From: Alphaproteobacteria bacterium
Lineage (GTDB): Bacteria; Pseudomonadota; Alphaproteobacteria; UBA9219; RFNS01
Reading direction: 5' to 3'
Length of the DNA stretch: 64,000 bases
Assembly: GCA_037200005.1 (NCBI GenBank)
Contig: JBBCGY010000001.1
Location: forward strand, 1,569,103 to 1,633,102
This document shows, in pieces, positions 27,379 through 38,758 of the stretch. A model generated the notes under the pieces. The model was not told where the DNA came from, did not search any database, and saw only the letters and a list, made by a program, of their open reading frames with translations. The translations under genes and the position numbers were made by a program. The number at the start of each line of letters is the position of its first letter. Position 1 is the first letter of the stretch.

Positions 27379-30232
27379 CTAACTCTGGTTCGGCGAATTG
27401 AACCGCACCGCGTAATTGCGGAATTGCCGCACACCCGCCAGGCTCAAATAAGGCGCGGGATTGATCGGCTGGTTGTTGTGCCGCACTTCGAGATGCAAAT
27501 GATATGGCATGCCGGGCTGGGCGGCGTTGCCGGTCTTGCCGACGTAGCCGATCACGTCGCCGGGACGCACCGGACGGTTAAGAAGGCTGCCGGGCCGCGG
27601 CATGGCATCGCGATCCAGATGGGCGTAAATCGAAGCTATGCCGCCGCCGTGGCAGACCTTGATCATCCGGCCAAAGCCGCTCGCGCCGCCATCCGGCCCG
27701 TCTGTGTCGCCGCATATGACGCCGCTGCCGATCGCGGAAACCGGCGTGTCTTTCGCCGCCACAAGATCAGTGCCCACATGCATATGGCCGGGGCGAGCTT
27801 CGCCGAAGCCATGGGTATCCATAACGGACCCCGGCGGCAGCGGCGATGCGATGCGCGCGCCCGAAGCGTTGTTATTGGGCACAGCGGCATAAGGCGAAGC
27901 GCCGTAAGGGGCGACACTGGCGACAGGCGCGCTGACGGCGGGTTCGGAAGCAACAGGCGCGGCGACGGCGATGCCCCGGAGTTTGGCAATCGCGACCTGC
28001 AGATTGACCGGATAATTTTGCGGCGTCGGATGCACATGGCCGCCGTCAAGCCCGACCAGCGGCCCGGAAAACAGCACGCCTTGCTCGCGCGCGATGCGCT
28101 CCAAAGCGGGGTTGGCGCCCTTGATGTCGTCGCGGTCGCCGACGCCGATGATGACGATGTTCTTCGCGCCGCCGGCGCGGGCCGCAGCGATCTGCTTCGG
28201 AACATATTCCTCGATCTGGGAAACGCCGTTGCTCGCGCCGGTCGACAAGATCAAATTCTCCCGCATCCGGCCTTCCCGACCCATTTTCTCGACGAAGCCG
28301 AGAACCGTCTTCGGGTTTTGGCTCACAAGAGCTTCGCTGGCGGTTTTCGCGCCGAGAACGCCCGGCGCCGCGTCGCGATAGCCTTCGGCCAGACTGTCGC
28401 CGGCGATGGCGACATTGGACGCCGTGACTTCCGTCTTGGCCGCCTGGAGACTCTGGTTGAGATTAGAGCCGGGCGCGGGCCAGACCTGGACGAATACCTC
28501 GCCGCCCCAGTGCACGCGCGGATTACCGGGTTCGGGGGGGTGGTTGTCGGCAAAGACGGTGACATAAAGCCGTCCGTCGGGGCTGCGGCCATTGGGGAAC
28601 ATCGGCTTGGCTTCCCCGACGGAAGCATGCTCGCCCGTGGGCTTGCCGGCGTATTGGTTGAAAACCCGGTTGTCCTCGACGCGAAGAGCCTGTCCGAACG
28701 GAAGGGCGTTGATCTCGCTCTCGCTCATCCGCTTGTAAATCACGCCGCTGCGGCGCGCGTACCCGTTATTCTTCGGGCTGAGGCCGTCACCCTGCACGCC
28801 GTCGAAAGCCTTGGCGATTTCGGACGGCATCGCGCCTGCCGCCTGCGCAAAATTCGGCGCGCCCTGCGGCAGGATATTCGCCAGATAGCCCTGGCTCGGC
28901 GGCTCGGCGGCGGCGACCCCGGCGGAATTCTGAAACGAGGCATTGTTCATCGCGGACGCATAGGTTCCGTAAAGCTTGGTGATGCGCCCGAGATAGCCCT
29001 TGGTTTCGTCTGGAACATGATCTTGCCAATTGCGGCCCGATGCGCGCGCCGCAGCCGTGGCGCGTTGAACGCCGCCTTCGCCCGAATTATAGCCGGCTAG
29101 CGCCTTGTCGGCGCTGCCGTCGTATTTATCGAGCAGATAGGCCATCAGGCGCGCCTGCGCCGGAATGCATTTCTTGGGATCCATCGCATCCTGCACGGTC
29201 ATGCCGTAGGCCGCGGCGGTCGAAGGGATGAACTGGCACAAACCATAAGCATGGCCGATCGCGCCGGTTTTTTTTGTTGCGATAGGTGCTCACGGCATTG
29301 GGATTGCCCGACGATTCCTGGTTGATCTGCGCCGCCAGAAGCACCGGATCCACGCCGCTCTCTTTGGAGGCGGCCATGATGAGCGAACCATATTCGTTCA
29401 GGATTTTGTTGACGACCTTCATATCGGCGCCGCCAACGGCGCCACCGCCGCTCACTGGCGGGGTATACTGATTGTTGTGACGATGAGGGGTATAGGTCTT
29501 CCACTCGGTATCGCTTTCGTCGTCGCCGAATCTGCTGGCCTGCGCCACGCCCCATTGCGTCGCCATGCCGGAATCCAGGCCGTTATAACCAAGCGGGCGC
29601 TGCGGCTCCGGCTTGCTCGCGAGGCTGAGAAGACCCGCTATCACCACCATCGGCGCAACATAGCCACCGAGGCGCGCCCAGTCGCCGCCCATGACCGATG
29701 CGAAAGGCTGCGCGCTTTGCGGGGGGATCGTCGATGCGCGATTGGCCGGAGCGGCGTTCGTCGCTGCCGCACGAGGCGCGACGTAAGTCGGCGGCGCCAC
29801 ATTCGCGGCGGCTTGAGGCATATGGGCGCCGTGCGCCGCCGCCGTCACTTGCGTCGAGCGGGAAGCGGCACGGTACACAGGAGGAACCATGGGGCTGGTT
29901 CCGACCGGCGTGGTGCGAATCCTGCGCGTTGTCGGAGGCCTTCTGCGCCGCGCAGGCTGCGTGGGCATAGCCCGCGCAACACTCTGCCGCTGGGCTTGCT
30001 GCGCCAGATACCAATCGGCCTGGGACGAACGGCGGGAAGATATCGGATGCGACGATGGCGCAGGAGGGCTGACAGGCGCGGCTTGGGCCGACTGATTGTC
30101 CCGACCGCCGGAATCGTCTTCGAGAAAATAAGGGCGCATGCCGCTCCATAGCCGCTTGGCCCCGGACTGCATCGATCCCGCGGGCGGCATCATGGATTTA
30201 AGCTTTTGTCCTATATTTTCAAACATTTCCAA
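27379..30232 (-). CDS. Lytic transglycosylase - GDSL hydrolase - M23 endopeptidase fusion, frameshifted
   Basis: Removing one T from the T8 run at 29268-29275 restores a single protein of about 950 aa. A Pro-rich N-terminus leads to one membrane helix (190-206). An SLT domain follows (275-430; catalytic Glu306 in INQESSGNP, then GHAYGLCQF and AGYNSGEGGV). A GDSL/SGNH hydrolase comes next (Ser613 in AIAGDSLAEGY; DGGH, residues 729-732). The C-terminal M23 domain has H818-D822, YAHLD and HLHLEVR (911-917). The set could cut glycan, remove an ester (for example O-acetyl) and cut cross-links. As sequenced, translation stops soon after the SLT Glu. Confidence 0.85.
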
Positions 30233-30412
30233 GCTGCTTTGAGACTATCTTACCTCAACCGCTAAAATGCCTTTAAATAGGGTCGAAAGCAATAAAATAG
30301 CGGCGCGTAATACTTTCATCCCGCCCGCCAATTAACTATAAAAAACAGCTCGCAAATAATTCATAACGATTTGATTTGGTTAGAGTAATGGTGCGCTGCG
30401 GAAACGCCGCAG

Positions 30413-32668
30413 TTACTGAGTGCCGTCCGCCGTTTTCGCCTGTTCCATCCGAGCGAAGTTCTCGTCAAGCTGGCTGCTGGGCGCGTAATAGGCATCCACG
30501 GACTTGCCATAGGCGAGCAACTGGTTGTCATCGGTAATGATCTCGCCGGACGCGCCGAAGCGCCGGACTCCTTCCCTATCCAGCTGCATGGCCTGGATGA
30601 TCTCATCTTCGCCCATATCCCGGACGCCTGCCCGCGCGAAACCCGGCCATGCCGTCCCGAGCGGCGGATTTTCATCCATCGAACCGAGGATAATGCCGGT
30701 TCTCCCGGGCTGAGAAAGCCACATAATCGCGTTCGGAAACGCCTCCTGGAACGTCTTCACGATCGAAGCGGCATAATGAGGCCCCACAATGTGGAACGGC
30801 ACCCATTGCGCGATCATCCCGTGAGGCCTGAGCTTTTTCCGCGCAAGCTGGTAAAACTCCCTGGAATAGAGCGCGTTGACTCCCGCGAAGTTCGGCGGCA
30901 TCGGCTCAAGCGTGATGACATCGTACATCTTGTCCGCGCGGCGCATATAAGCCCGGCCGTCCATGACGATCTTGCGGACCCTGGGGTCCTCGAGAACGCC
31001 CTGATTGGCGGGAAAATTATGCGCGAGCTTTAAGACGCGGGGATTGATATCGACGATATCGAGCGACGCCGGATTTTCCTGGCGCACGGCGTTCAGGGTC
31101 TGCCCGGTGCCGAAACAGATCACCAGCGCGTCCTTGGGATCGGGATGCAGCAGCATCGGCAGATGCCCCATCCACGCCATATAGCGGGCATAAGCTATTT
31201 CTTCCGCGCCGTGCTGCGCGGCGGCAACGAAACCGTCGATCACCAGGCCGCGCCCGCCGGTGGCATAATCGACCGCCGCGACCGTCGCCTCCGGCCCCTC
31301 ATAAAACTCCAGAATTTTGGTGACGCTGTTCGGCTTATGATCCTTGGTCGCGTCGTAAGCGAGATGGCCCTGCACGCGCGTTCTTCCTACGCCCGATTCA
31401 AAGACGAAAGCTATGGCCAGCGCCATGACGGCGGATGCGCACAAGAACAGCCTGCTCCGGCGCGGCGCGGCCGTGATTCCGGCGGCGGCCACCACGATTC
31501 CGGCAAGCCATGCGGTTCGCGCGAATCCGATCGTGGGCAGCAGCAGCCATGCCGCCGCCAGCGACCCCACGATGGCGGCAAAAGTATTGAACGCGTAAAG
31601 AACGCCCCATTTTCGCGGAGAATTCTGATCGTCGAGGATCCAGGGCAGCGCGACGCCGAGAAGCATGACGGGAGCGCCGATCACGAAAAACGTCATGAAA
31701 AACCAATTCAGAGAAACCGGCTGCAGATCGAAATACACGACACGGTCGAAACGTTCGACCAGCGGCGTGACCAGAAGAACGAGGATTCCTGCCCAGCCCA
31801 CCAGCGAGCCCAGCGGCGCTTTCATACGCTTGAATGTCGGGGCAAGCCCTGCCGCCAGCCCAAGCCCCGCCAGCACGGCGGCCAGCATGACCGCGAAGGC
31901 CTCCGTGGTGCTGTGGAACGCGGATGTCAGCGACCGGAACCATGCGACTTCGAGCGCGAAGGTGGCGAATCCCGTCGCCAGCACGATCATCGCTTCAGCC
32001 GCCGGCTTAAGCTGCGGATGGAAACGCGGGCGATCGGATTCTTCGTCCACCACGGGCGCGCCCGGCCCCAACAGCCAGGCGAAAATCCCCACGGCCATGT
32101 TGATGGCGGCGACGAGCCAGGATGCATGAGTGACGCCAAATTGCGGAATCAGCAGGAATGCCGCAAACATGGCTCCGGCAGCGGCGCCCATCGTATTCAA
32201 GCCATATAATACCGCAATCGACGTGCGGAATTGCCTGGCGACGAGTCCGAGCACGGGCAGCGTCGCGCCCATGCATATCGTCGGAACGCCGAGCGCGGCG
32301 GCGATGCCGAGTATATGCACAAGCGAAGCGCTTTCCGGCGCGCTGGCGTAAACCTGGGTATCGAGATTCTCGACGGCCCGGAACGCGGCATTCAGAAAAA
32401 GCCCCGCGACGCCCGTCACCAATTCAAGCACGCCATACAGGCGAACCGGGCGCGCGATGACCTTGCCCTTAAGCGCCCGCCCCATCAGAACGGAGCCGAT
32501 GCTCATCCCGCCCATCGTCACCGCGAGCGTGAGCGCCGTGCCCCAGGCCGATACGCCCAGCGCCAGCGTCGATTTGATCTGCCATATGACTTCCCACGAC
32601 AAGGCCGCAAGGCCGGCGGTGGCGGCAAGCCAGTGAATGGCGGTGCGCGATCTGGGGTCAAAGGACAT
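30413..32668 (-). CDS. Membrane-fused spermidine-synthase-like protein
   Basis: Residues 1-400 carry about 11-14 hydrophobic helices (LAATAGLAALSWEVIWQIKSTLALG at the start). Residues 480-720 form a spermidine-synthase-fold domain with the nucleotide motif ICFGTGQTLNAV, the acidic pair DIVDINPRVL, DGRAYMRRADKMYDVITLEP and QWVPFHI. The usual catalytic Asp of polyamine synthases lies in the DxxxxEP region, here Glu in TLEPMP, so aminopropyl transfer is uncertain. Such fusions are common in bacteria with unknown substrates. The gene stands alone; the 180 bp after its stop hold nothing I can name. Confidence 0.82.
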   Translation of the reverse strand: MSFDPRSRTAIHWLAATAGLAALSWEVIWQIKSTLALGVSAWGTALTLAVTMGGMSIGSVLMGRALKGKVIARPVRLYGVLELVTGVAGLFLNAAFRAVENLDTQVYASAPESASLVHILGIAAALGVPTICMGATLPVLGLVARQFRTSIAVLYGLNTMGAAAGAMFAAFLLIPQFGVTHASWLVAAINMAVGIFAWLLGPGAPVVDEESDRPRFHPQLKPAAEAMIVLATGFATFALEVAWFRSLTSAFHSTTEAFAVMLAAVLAGLGLAAGLAPTFKRMKAPLGSLVGWAGILVLLVTPLVERFDRVVYFDLQPVSLNWFFMTFFVIGAPVMLLGVALPWILDDQNSPRKWGVLYAFNTFAAIVGSLAAAWLLLPTIGFARTAWLAGIVVAAAGITAAPRRSRLFLCASAVMALAIAFVFESGVGRTRVQGHLAYDATKDHKPNSVTKILEFYEGPEATVAAVDYATGGRGLVIDGFVAAAQHGAEEIAYARYMAWMGHLPMLLHPDPKDALVICFGTGQTLNAVRQENPASLDIVDINPRVLKLAHNFPANQGVLEDPRVRKIVMDGRAYMRRADKMYDVITLEPMPPNFAGVNALYSREFYQLARKKLRPHGMIAQWVPFHIVGPHYAASIVKTFQEAFPNAIMWLSQPGRTGIILGSMDENPPLGTAWPGFARAGVRDMGEDEIIQAMQLDREGVRRFGASGEIITDDNQLLAYGKSVDAYYAPSSQLDENFARMEQAKTADGTQ

Positions 32669-32714
32669 GGTCGCTCGTCATAAGAGGGGCGGCGGAAACG
32701 GAAGACATGATTTA

Positions 32715-32782
32715 GAGCAAATCCCGCTTAGGTGGAACATCCGCTCTTCGCAGGTGATCCACCTGAGCGGGTGAATTCGCTC
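32715..32782. repeat. Imperfect palindromic intergenic element
   Basis: CCCGCTTAGGTGGA (32723-32736) pairs with TCCACCTGAGCGGG (32758-32771) with one G-T mismatch. Outer flanks GAGCAAAT and TGAATTCGCTC extend the arms. Short palindromes bounded by GAGC-AAT / ATTCGCTC recur between genes in many alphaproteobacteria, so this is probably one copy of a dispersed repeat. It has no T tract and is unlikely to be the terminator; one lies just downstream. Confidence 0.6.
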
Positions 32783-32820
32783 GACAAACAAAAACTAGAA
32801 CATGCATAGGGTTTCGCCAA

Positions 32821-32850
32821 GAAAAAACCCCGCAGGGTGAGCTGCGGGGT
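32821..32850 (-). terminator. Intrinsic terminator of groESL
   Basis: ACCCCGCAG (32827-32835) and CTGCGGGGT (32842-32850) form a perfect stem. On the minus strand the stem runs straight into TTTTTTC, as needed for groEL; on the plus strand a weaker TTCTTTATT follows, so it may act both ways. It lies about 100 bp after the groEL stop. That gap holds only small GC hairpins. Confidence 0.85.
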
Positions 32851-32953
32851 TCTTTATTCTGGGGCAATCCGCCTTCGCCCTTCGGGCTTCGGCACGATAA
32901 GACTTTTGTAGGTTCGCGAAGCCCTTGCGGGCTTCACTCGCCAACAAAGCGCC

Positions 32954-34651
<1,698 letters not shown>

Positions 34652-34963
34652 TTAGGCGGCTTTGCGCTGCGTCTTGCCCTCGATCACGCCCATGATGTCG
34701 GATTCCTTCATGATGAGGAGGTCTTCGCCATCGAGCTTCACTTCCGTGCCCGACCATTTGCCGAACAGGACGCGATCGCCCGCCTTGACATCCATGGGAA
34801 GGAATTTGCCGTTCTCGTCGCGGGCACCGGGACCGACGGCGAGCACTTCGCCTTCCGAAGGCTTTTCCTTGACGGTATCGGGAATGATGATGCCGCCTTT
34901 GCTGCGATCTTCATCCTTGATGCGCTTGACGACCACGCGGTCCTGCAGGGGACGGAATTTCAT
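34652..34963 (-). CDS. groES: Co-chaperonin GroES
   Basis: The 103-aa protein starts at [14 protein letters not shown], the family N-terminus; the open frame extends upstream but a strong SD (AAGGAG) sits just before this ATG. The mobile loop (about residues 17-33, [14 protein letters not shown]) and the roof loop (DENGKFLP) are present. It is the first gene of the groESL operon, under a CIRCE operator. Confidence 0.97.
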   Translation of the reverse strand: MKFRPLQDRVVVKRIKDEDRSKGGIIIPDTVKEKPSEGEVLAVGPGARDENGKFLPMDVKAGDRVLFGKWSGTEVKLDGEDLLIMKESDIMGVIEGKTQRKAA

Positions 34964-35004
34964 ACTCTCTCTCCTTGGTTGAACATCAGTCGCGGAGCCA
35001 GGCA

Positions 35005-35031
35005 TTAGCACTCAGCCCCAGCGAGTGCCAA
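35005..35031 (-). promoter_or_regulatory. CIRCE operator (HrcA site) of groESL
   Basis: Read on the minus strand, TTGGCACTC, nine bases, then GAGTGCTAA: the plus strand reads TTAGCACTC-N9-GAGTGCCAA. This is the consensus inverted repeat bound by the repressor HrcA, and it lies in the groES leader about 42 bp before the ATG. No hrcA gene is in the window. Confidence 0.95.
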
Positions 35032-35033
35032 AC

Positions 35034-35062
35034 ATGTAGTCCCTTACCGGACGGGGTTCAAG
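35034..35062 (-). promoter_or_regulatory. Candidate groESL promoter
   Basis: On the minus strand CTTGAA (35062-35057) and CTACAT (35039-35034) are 17 bp apart, with the -10 box three bases before the CIRCE element. CTTGAA is close both to the housekeeping alphaproteobacterial -35 (CTTGAC) and to the sigma-32 -35 element, so either sigma could use it. Confidence 0.6.
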
Positions 35063-35171
35063 GCTTTCTTACGGATTTTTTGTCATAAGGGCGCTTTTTG
35101 CCCTTTCCTGTTTAACCTATTCTTGGGACTTATTTTCTAGAATGGTTAATGAGGGTTCCAGGGAGGTCTTC

Positions 35172-35435
35172 ATGGCTGAATTGATCCGGCAATTGGAAAA
35201 TTACCGCCTGACCACGGCGGAAATCATCTACCACATGCCCGACCACCCCTCCCTGCTGCAAAGCTATATCTGGCAAGACCTCGACATGGCCCCCAGATTT
35301 CCCTGCCTGAAAAAATTCCTGCATTTCTGGGAAACCCATCTTGAGGGCAAGCTCTATACCGTCAAGGTCGCGCATCACGCGCTCATTTCTCCCGGCGAAT
35401 TCGCTTATGCCGACGGAGAGCTGGTGCTGCATTAA
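35172..35435 (+). CDS. usg: Usg-like protein
   Basis: This 87-aa alphaproteobacterial family of unknown role is often found near trp or chaperonin genes. The signature YRLTTAEIIYHMPDHPSLLQSYIWQD runs from about residue 9, followed by LAPRFP-like DMAPRFPCLKKFLHFWE and VAHHALI. I prefer the ATG at 35172, five bases after GGGAGG, over the ATG at 35142. The gene is divergent from groESL. The historic link to phosphoribosylanthranilate isomerase is not supported by any motif. Confidence 0.88.
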   Translation: MAELIRQLENYRLTTAEIIYHMPDHPSLLQSYIWQDLDMAPRFPCLKKFLHFWETHLEGKLYTVKVAHHALISPGEFAYADGELVLH

Positions 35436-35444
35436 TTTGATTAT

Positions 35445-35930
35445 TTAACAGCTAAGCTTCGGGAGAACGTCGGGAAACGCGAGTGCCGCCATGGGGACAG
35501 ACGGCACGGCAAATCTCACGCCGCTTTCCGGGTCCCCGCCGGCGGGCGTTCCATTGACTACATGTCCCACTTCATTCAAATGTTTCAATGCCTCAAGAGC
35601 GGCATGACGGATATAAGGCGTAATGATGCGATCAGGAAGTTCCACTCGTTGCGAATCCGGCTTCCCAAAATTATCGGCGATCTCGGCCAATTTTTCTACG
35701 ACCTCGCCCATGCCTTCTTTGAATTTGCGCAGGGACTCCGCCTTGGGAATGATACCCATATGCGGGTTGGCTATGCCGTCGATAACCCGCCCGGCGAAAG
35801 GGTCATCAATCCGAACCGGCCATGGTTCGGGAGCCAGCCGGGGCGCTCCATGAATGGAAATTCTCAGGTCCCTCAGCCAATCCTCATCAGCACCTTTTTC
35901 ACGTCGTGATCCAGACTGATTATTGTTCAT
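35445..35930 (-). CDS. Hypothetical protein, 161 aa
   Basis: I start at the ATG at 35930, preceded by GAGGGG. The product is soluble, with a polar N-terminus (MNNNQSGSRREKGADEDWL) and a helical middle (KFKEGMGEVVEKLAEIADNF; RHAALEALKHLNEVGHVV). The C-terminal 20 residues are hydrophobic with a final Cys. The helices loosely resemble the HEAT-like proteins of this window, but repeats are not clear. I do not recognise the family. Confidence 0.55.
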   Translation of the reverse strand: MNNNQSGSRREKGADEDWLRDLRISIHGAPRLAPEPWPVRIDDPFAGRVIDGIANPHMGIIPKAESLRKFKEGMGEVVEKLAEIADNFGKPDSQRVELPDRIITPYIRHAALEALKHLNEVGHVVNGTPAGGDPESGVRFAVPSVPMAALAFPDVLPKLSC

Positions 35931-36030
35931 ATTTCCCCTCACCCGGCTTTATGATTGATGATTCCAATGAATAAATGATCCGATCAATATACGTCTTTTT
36001 AGAACTGCATCCAATATTTTCTGATTACTT

Positions 36031-36729
36031 TCACAATGATTCTAGAAGTTTTTTGAAACAGAAATACATCGGCACACGTCCCGCTTGCAGCGCTTTGGTC
36101 TCATAGCGCGTTTCGATCCAGCCGGGCGAACGAACGGTACTGATGCCGTCGCCTTGCAGCGGCGTGAAGTCAGCGGCCCCTTTCATTTGTTCCGCCGTCC
36201 ATTCCTGCAAGACCGGATCGTCACTGGCGAGCATAAGCGGCGCGCCGGGCTTCATCGCGCGCGCCAAGGCCTTTAGCGTTTCCGGTTGCACGAAGCGGCG
36301 CTCGGCATGGCGCTTTTTCGGCCAGGGATCGGCGAACAGAATATAGACGCGGGTCGAGACAGGAATCCGGCAGCGCGGCGACCAGCTGGCGCGCGTCTTC
36401 GGGGAAAATCCTGATGTTTCGCAATTGCGTCTTATCGATATGGTCGAGCAGCCCGGCGACGCCATTGATAAACGGCTCGCAGCCGATAAAGCCATTTTCA
36501 GGATGCAGCGCCGCCTGCGCCGCGAGATGCTCGCCGCGCCGAAGCCGATCTCGAGCCATAATTCCTTCGGCTTGAAATCGAACCACGCGGCGGGATCGGC
36601 TTTGCCGGGCGGCAATTCGATCCGCAATGCGGGCAGCAGCGTTTCCATCAATCCGCTTTTGCGGACGCGCAACGGGCGTCCCTTGCGGCGCCCATAGAGG
36701 CGCGCAGTTTTTTCAGCCTCATCTTTCAT
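36031..36729 (-). CDS. trmB: tRNA (guanine-N7-)-methyltransferase TrmB, with paired frameshifts
   Basis: TrmB methylates G46 of tRNA. The start (GRRKGRPLRVRK), LWLEIGFGA and the C-terminal half (RVYILFADPWPKKRHAERRF) are typical. Between them about 60 residues are read in the wrong frame. In the +1 frame the same DNA gives the expected GEHLAAQAALHPENGFIGCEPF and LRNIRIFPEDARQL. One base is missing near 36531-36537 and one is extra near 36351-36353, so the ends stay in frame. As written the SAM-binding core is destroyed. Sequencing error is likely. Confidence 0.88.
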   Translation of the reverse strand: MKDEAEKTARLYGRRKGRPLRVRKSGLMETLLPALRIELPPGKADPAAWFDFKPKELWLEIGFGAASISRRRRRCILKMALSAASRLSMASPGCSTISIRRNCETSGFSPKTRASWSPRCRIPVSTRVYILFADPWPKKRHAERRFVQPETLKALARAMKPGAPLMLASDDPVLQEWTAEQMKGAADFTPLQGDGISTVRSPGWIETRYETKALQAGRVPMYFCFKKLLESL

Positions 36730-36783
36730 GAGGGCCTGCTTATCACGTTCAAAAGAGCGGGTGATAATTTTAATTTAGAAGGT

Positions 36784-37364
36784 TTAATTCAGAAGGGGAG
36801 GCGGTGTGCCCCCACCCGGCTTTTTTGACTTTGGCTTATTGAGCTTCAGAAGAATGTCGTCACTCATTTTCGTAATATTCTTGATAGCCTGGTCGGGATC
36901 AAGCGCTTCTTTGGTGATGGCCAGGAGTTTTTCAATGTCCTTTTTGCGCTCGGCATCATGCTCTTCCAGCATGTCCATATAGGCTCGATTCCGCTTCGCA
37001 TGATTGCGCAGCCCGTAAGCGCCCAAACCCAGGCATCCCGCCAATGCAACGCCAAAAGACTGGCCCTGATTCCATGGTCGTCCATCTCTCTGTCGATGCG
37101 GCTCAACTCGTCCGTTATGATGGGCTTCATACTGTGGGGATAATATCGATTGAGCTTAACAGCTTCCTGCCGTTGGCCGTAATTCTTGACGAACTTCAGG
37201 GCATTGGTCCCGAAAGCGACGGTGTTAAGCACCGTGACGCCTGCAAATAACGCAGGCGCCCAATATTGGCGCGCAGCAGCTTTGAAGGCCGAAAGGGAAA
37301 ATTTAGAGCCGACGGCGGATAATTGCCGCCCGCAAGCCCGCATTCTTTCGGTAATAGTCGTCAT
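36784..37364 (-). CDS. Hypothetical membrane protein, frameshifted
   Basis: From the ATG at 37364 (GGAG upstream) the frame runs to about 37070, then continues in another frame to 36784. The joined product of about 194 aa has a membrane segment near residue 35 (PALFAGVTVLNTVAFG) and another after the shift (GVALAGCLGLGAYGL). A Lys/Glu-rich helix and a Pro/Gly C-terminus end it. One base appears lost at about 37069-37076. I do not recognise the family. Confidence 0.55.
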
Positions 37365-37523
37365 AATATCGCTCCGGGATATTCGGACACCGGCAAACGC
37401 CAAGCCCTCCGAAGAATCTAACATCCGATATGCGTTTCATCTATGGTTTAAATAGTTTCACGCGCCGAAAGCGCTACGATAATTAAGATTCGCGTTTAAA
37501 ACGGCACCTTTAGCCATCAATGG

Positions 37524-38692
37524 TTACGCCCCGAACGCCCGCTTCAGTTCCGGCACCAGATCGAGTTTTTCCCAGCTGAAATGCCCGTCGAGCGTCGGCT
37601 CGCGGCCGAAATGGCCGTAGCTGGAGGTGGCGGCATAGATGGGACGGTTGAGTTTCAGATGCTCGCGAATACCGCGCGGGCTGAGATTCACCATCTCCTG
37701 GATGACGCTCACCACTTTTTCTTCATCGACGCGCCCGGTGCCGTTCAGATTCACATAGACGCGAGCGGCTTCGAGACGCCGATGGCATAGGCAAGCTGGA
37801 TCGTGCATTTGTCGGCCAGATCGGCGGCGACGATATTCTTGGCGAGATAACGCGCCATGTATGCCGCCGAGCGATCGACCTTGGTCGGGTCCTTGCCGGA
37901 AAAAGCGCCGCCGCCATGCGGCGCGGAGCCGCCATAGGTATCGACGATGATCTTGCGTCCCGTCAGGCCGGTATCGCCGTCCGGGCCGCCGATCACGAAG
38001 CGCCCGGTCGGGTTGACGTAAAAATGCTCCTCGGGGCACATCCAGCCCTTCGGCAGAATCTGCTCGACATGCGGACGGACGATCTCGCGCACCTGGTCCT
38101 GCTCGATGCTGTCGTCATGCTGCGTGGACACGACGATGCGCGCGGCGCGCACCGGCTTGCCGTCCACATATTCCAGCGTCACCTGGCTCTTGGCGTCGGG
38201 GCCGAGCAGCGGCGCCGCACCGCTGTGCCGCGCTTCGGCAAGCGACCGGAGAATCCCGTGAGCGTAATGGATCGGCGCGGGCATGAGCTGCGGCGTCTCG
38301 CGGCAGGCGAAGCCGAACATGATGCCCTGATCGCCCGCGCCCTCGTCCTTGTTGCCGCTGGCGTCGACGCCTTGCGCGATATCGGCGGACTGAGCGTGAA
38401 CCAGCATGTCCACGTCGCACCATTGCCAGTGGAATCCCTTTTGCGCATAGCCGATATCCTTCACGGCGGCGCGGGCGGTCTCCACCACGTCGGCGGGCTT
38501 GAAGCTGGCATCCGAGCGCATTTCGCCCGCGATGACGATGCGGTTGGTGGTGGCGAGCGTCTCGATGGCGAGACGCGCCTGCGGATCGGCACGCAAATAC
38601 ATGTCGACGATGGCGTCGGAAATGCGGTCGCACACCTTATCGGGATGGCCTTCGGCGACGGATTCACTGGTAAAGAGATAATGCTTGCTCAT
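37524..38692 (-). CDS. metK: S-adenosylmethionine synthetase, frameshifted
   Basis: MetK makes SAM from ATP and methionine and is nearly always essential. The protein starts [20 protein letters not shown] and carries [12 protein letters not shown] (residues ~117-128), [19 protein letters not shown] and [16 protein letters not shown]. Near 37761-37768 one base is missing: the frame ends ASM-stop, while the other frame continues [16 protein letters not shown] to [18 protein letters not shown]. Restoring a base gives 389 aa, the normal length. This lesion in an essential gene argues for a sequence error. Confidence 0.93.
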
Positions 38693-38758
38693 GCTGCCCC
38701 ACATAAATGAGGCAAGAGAACAGCATGATCGCGGGCGGCGATCAAGGGGGCGGATATT

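Noticed and set aside
27262-29100. A 612-codon open frame opposite the hydrolase fusion
   Set aside because: The minus strand has clear M23, GDSL and SLT motifs. The antisense frame is Arg/His-rich without any domain.
32715-32782. groEL terminator
   Set aside because: No T tract follows on either strand. The hairpin at 32827-32850 fits far better.
38693-38758. SAM riboswitch before metK
   Set aside because: The 66-bp leader shows no recognisable SAM-II or SAM/SAH core.
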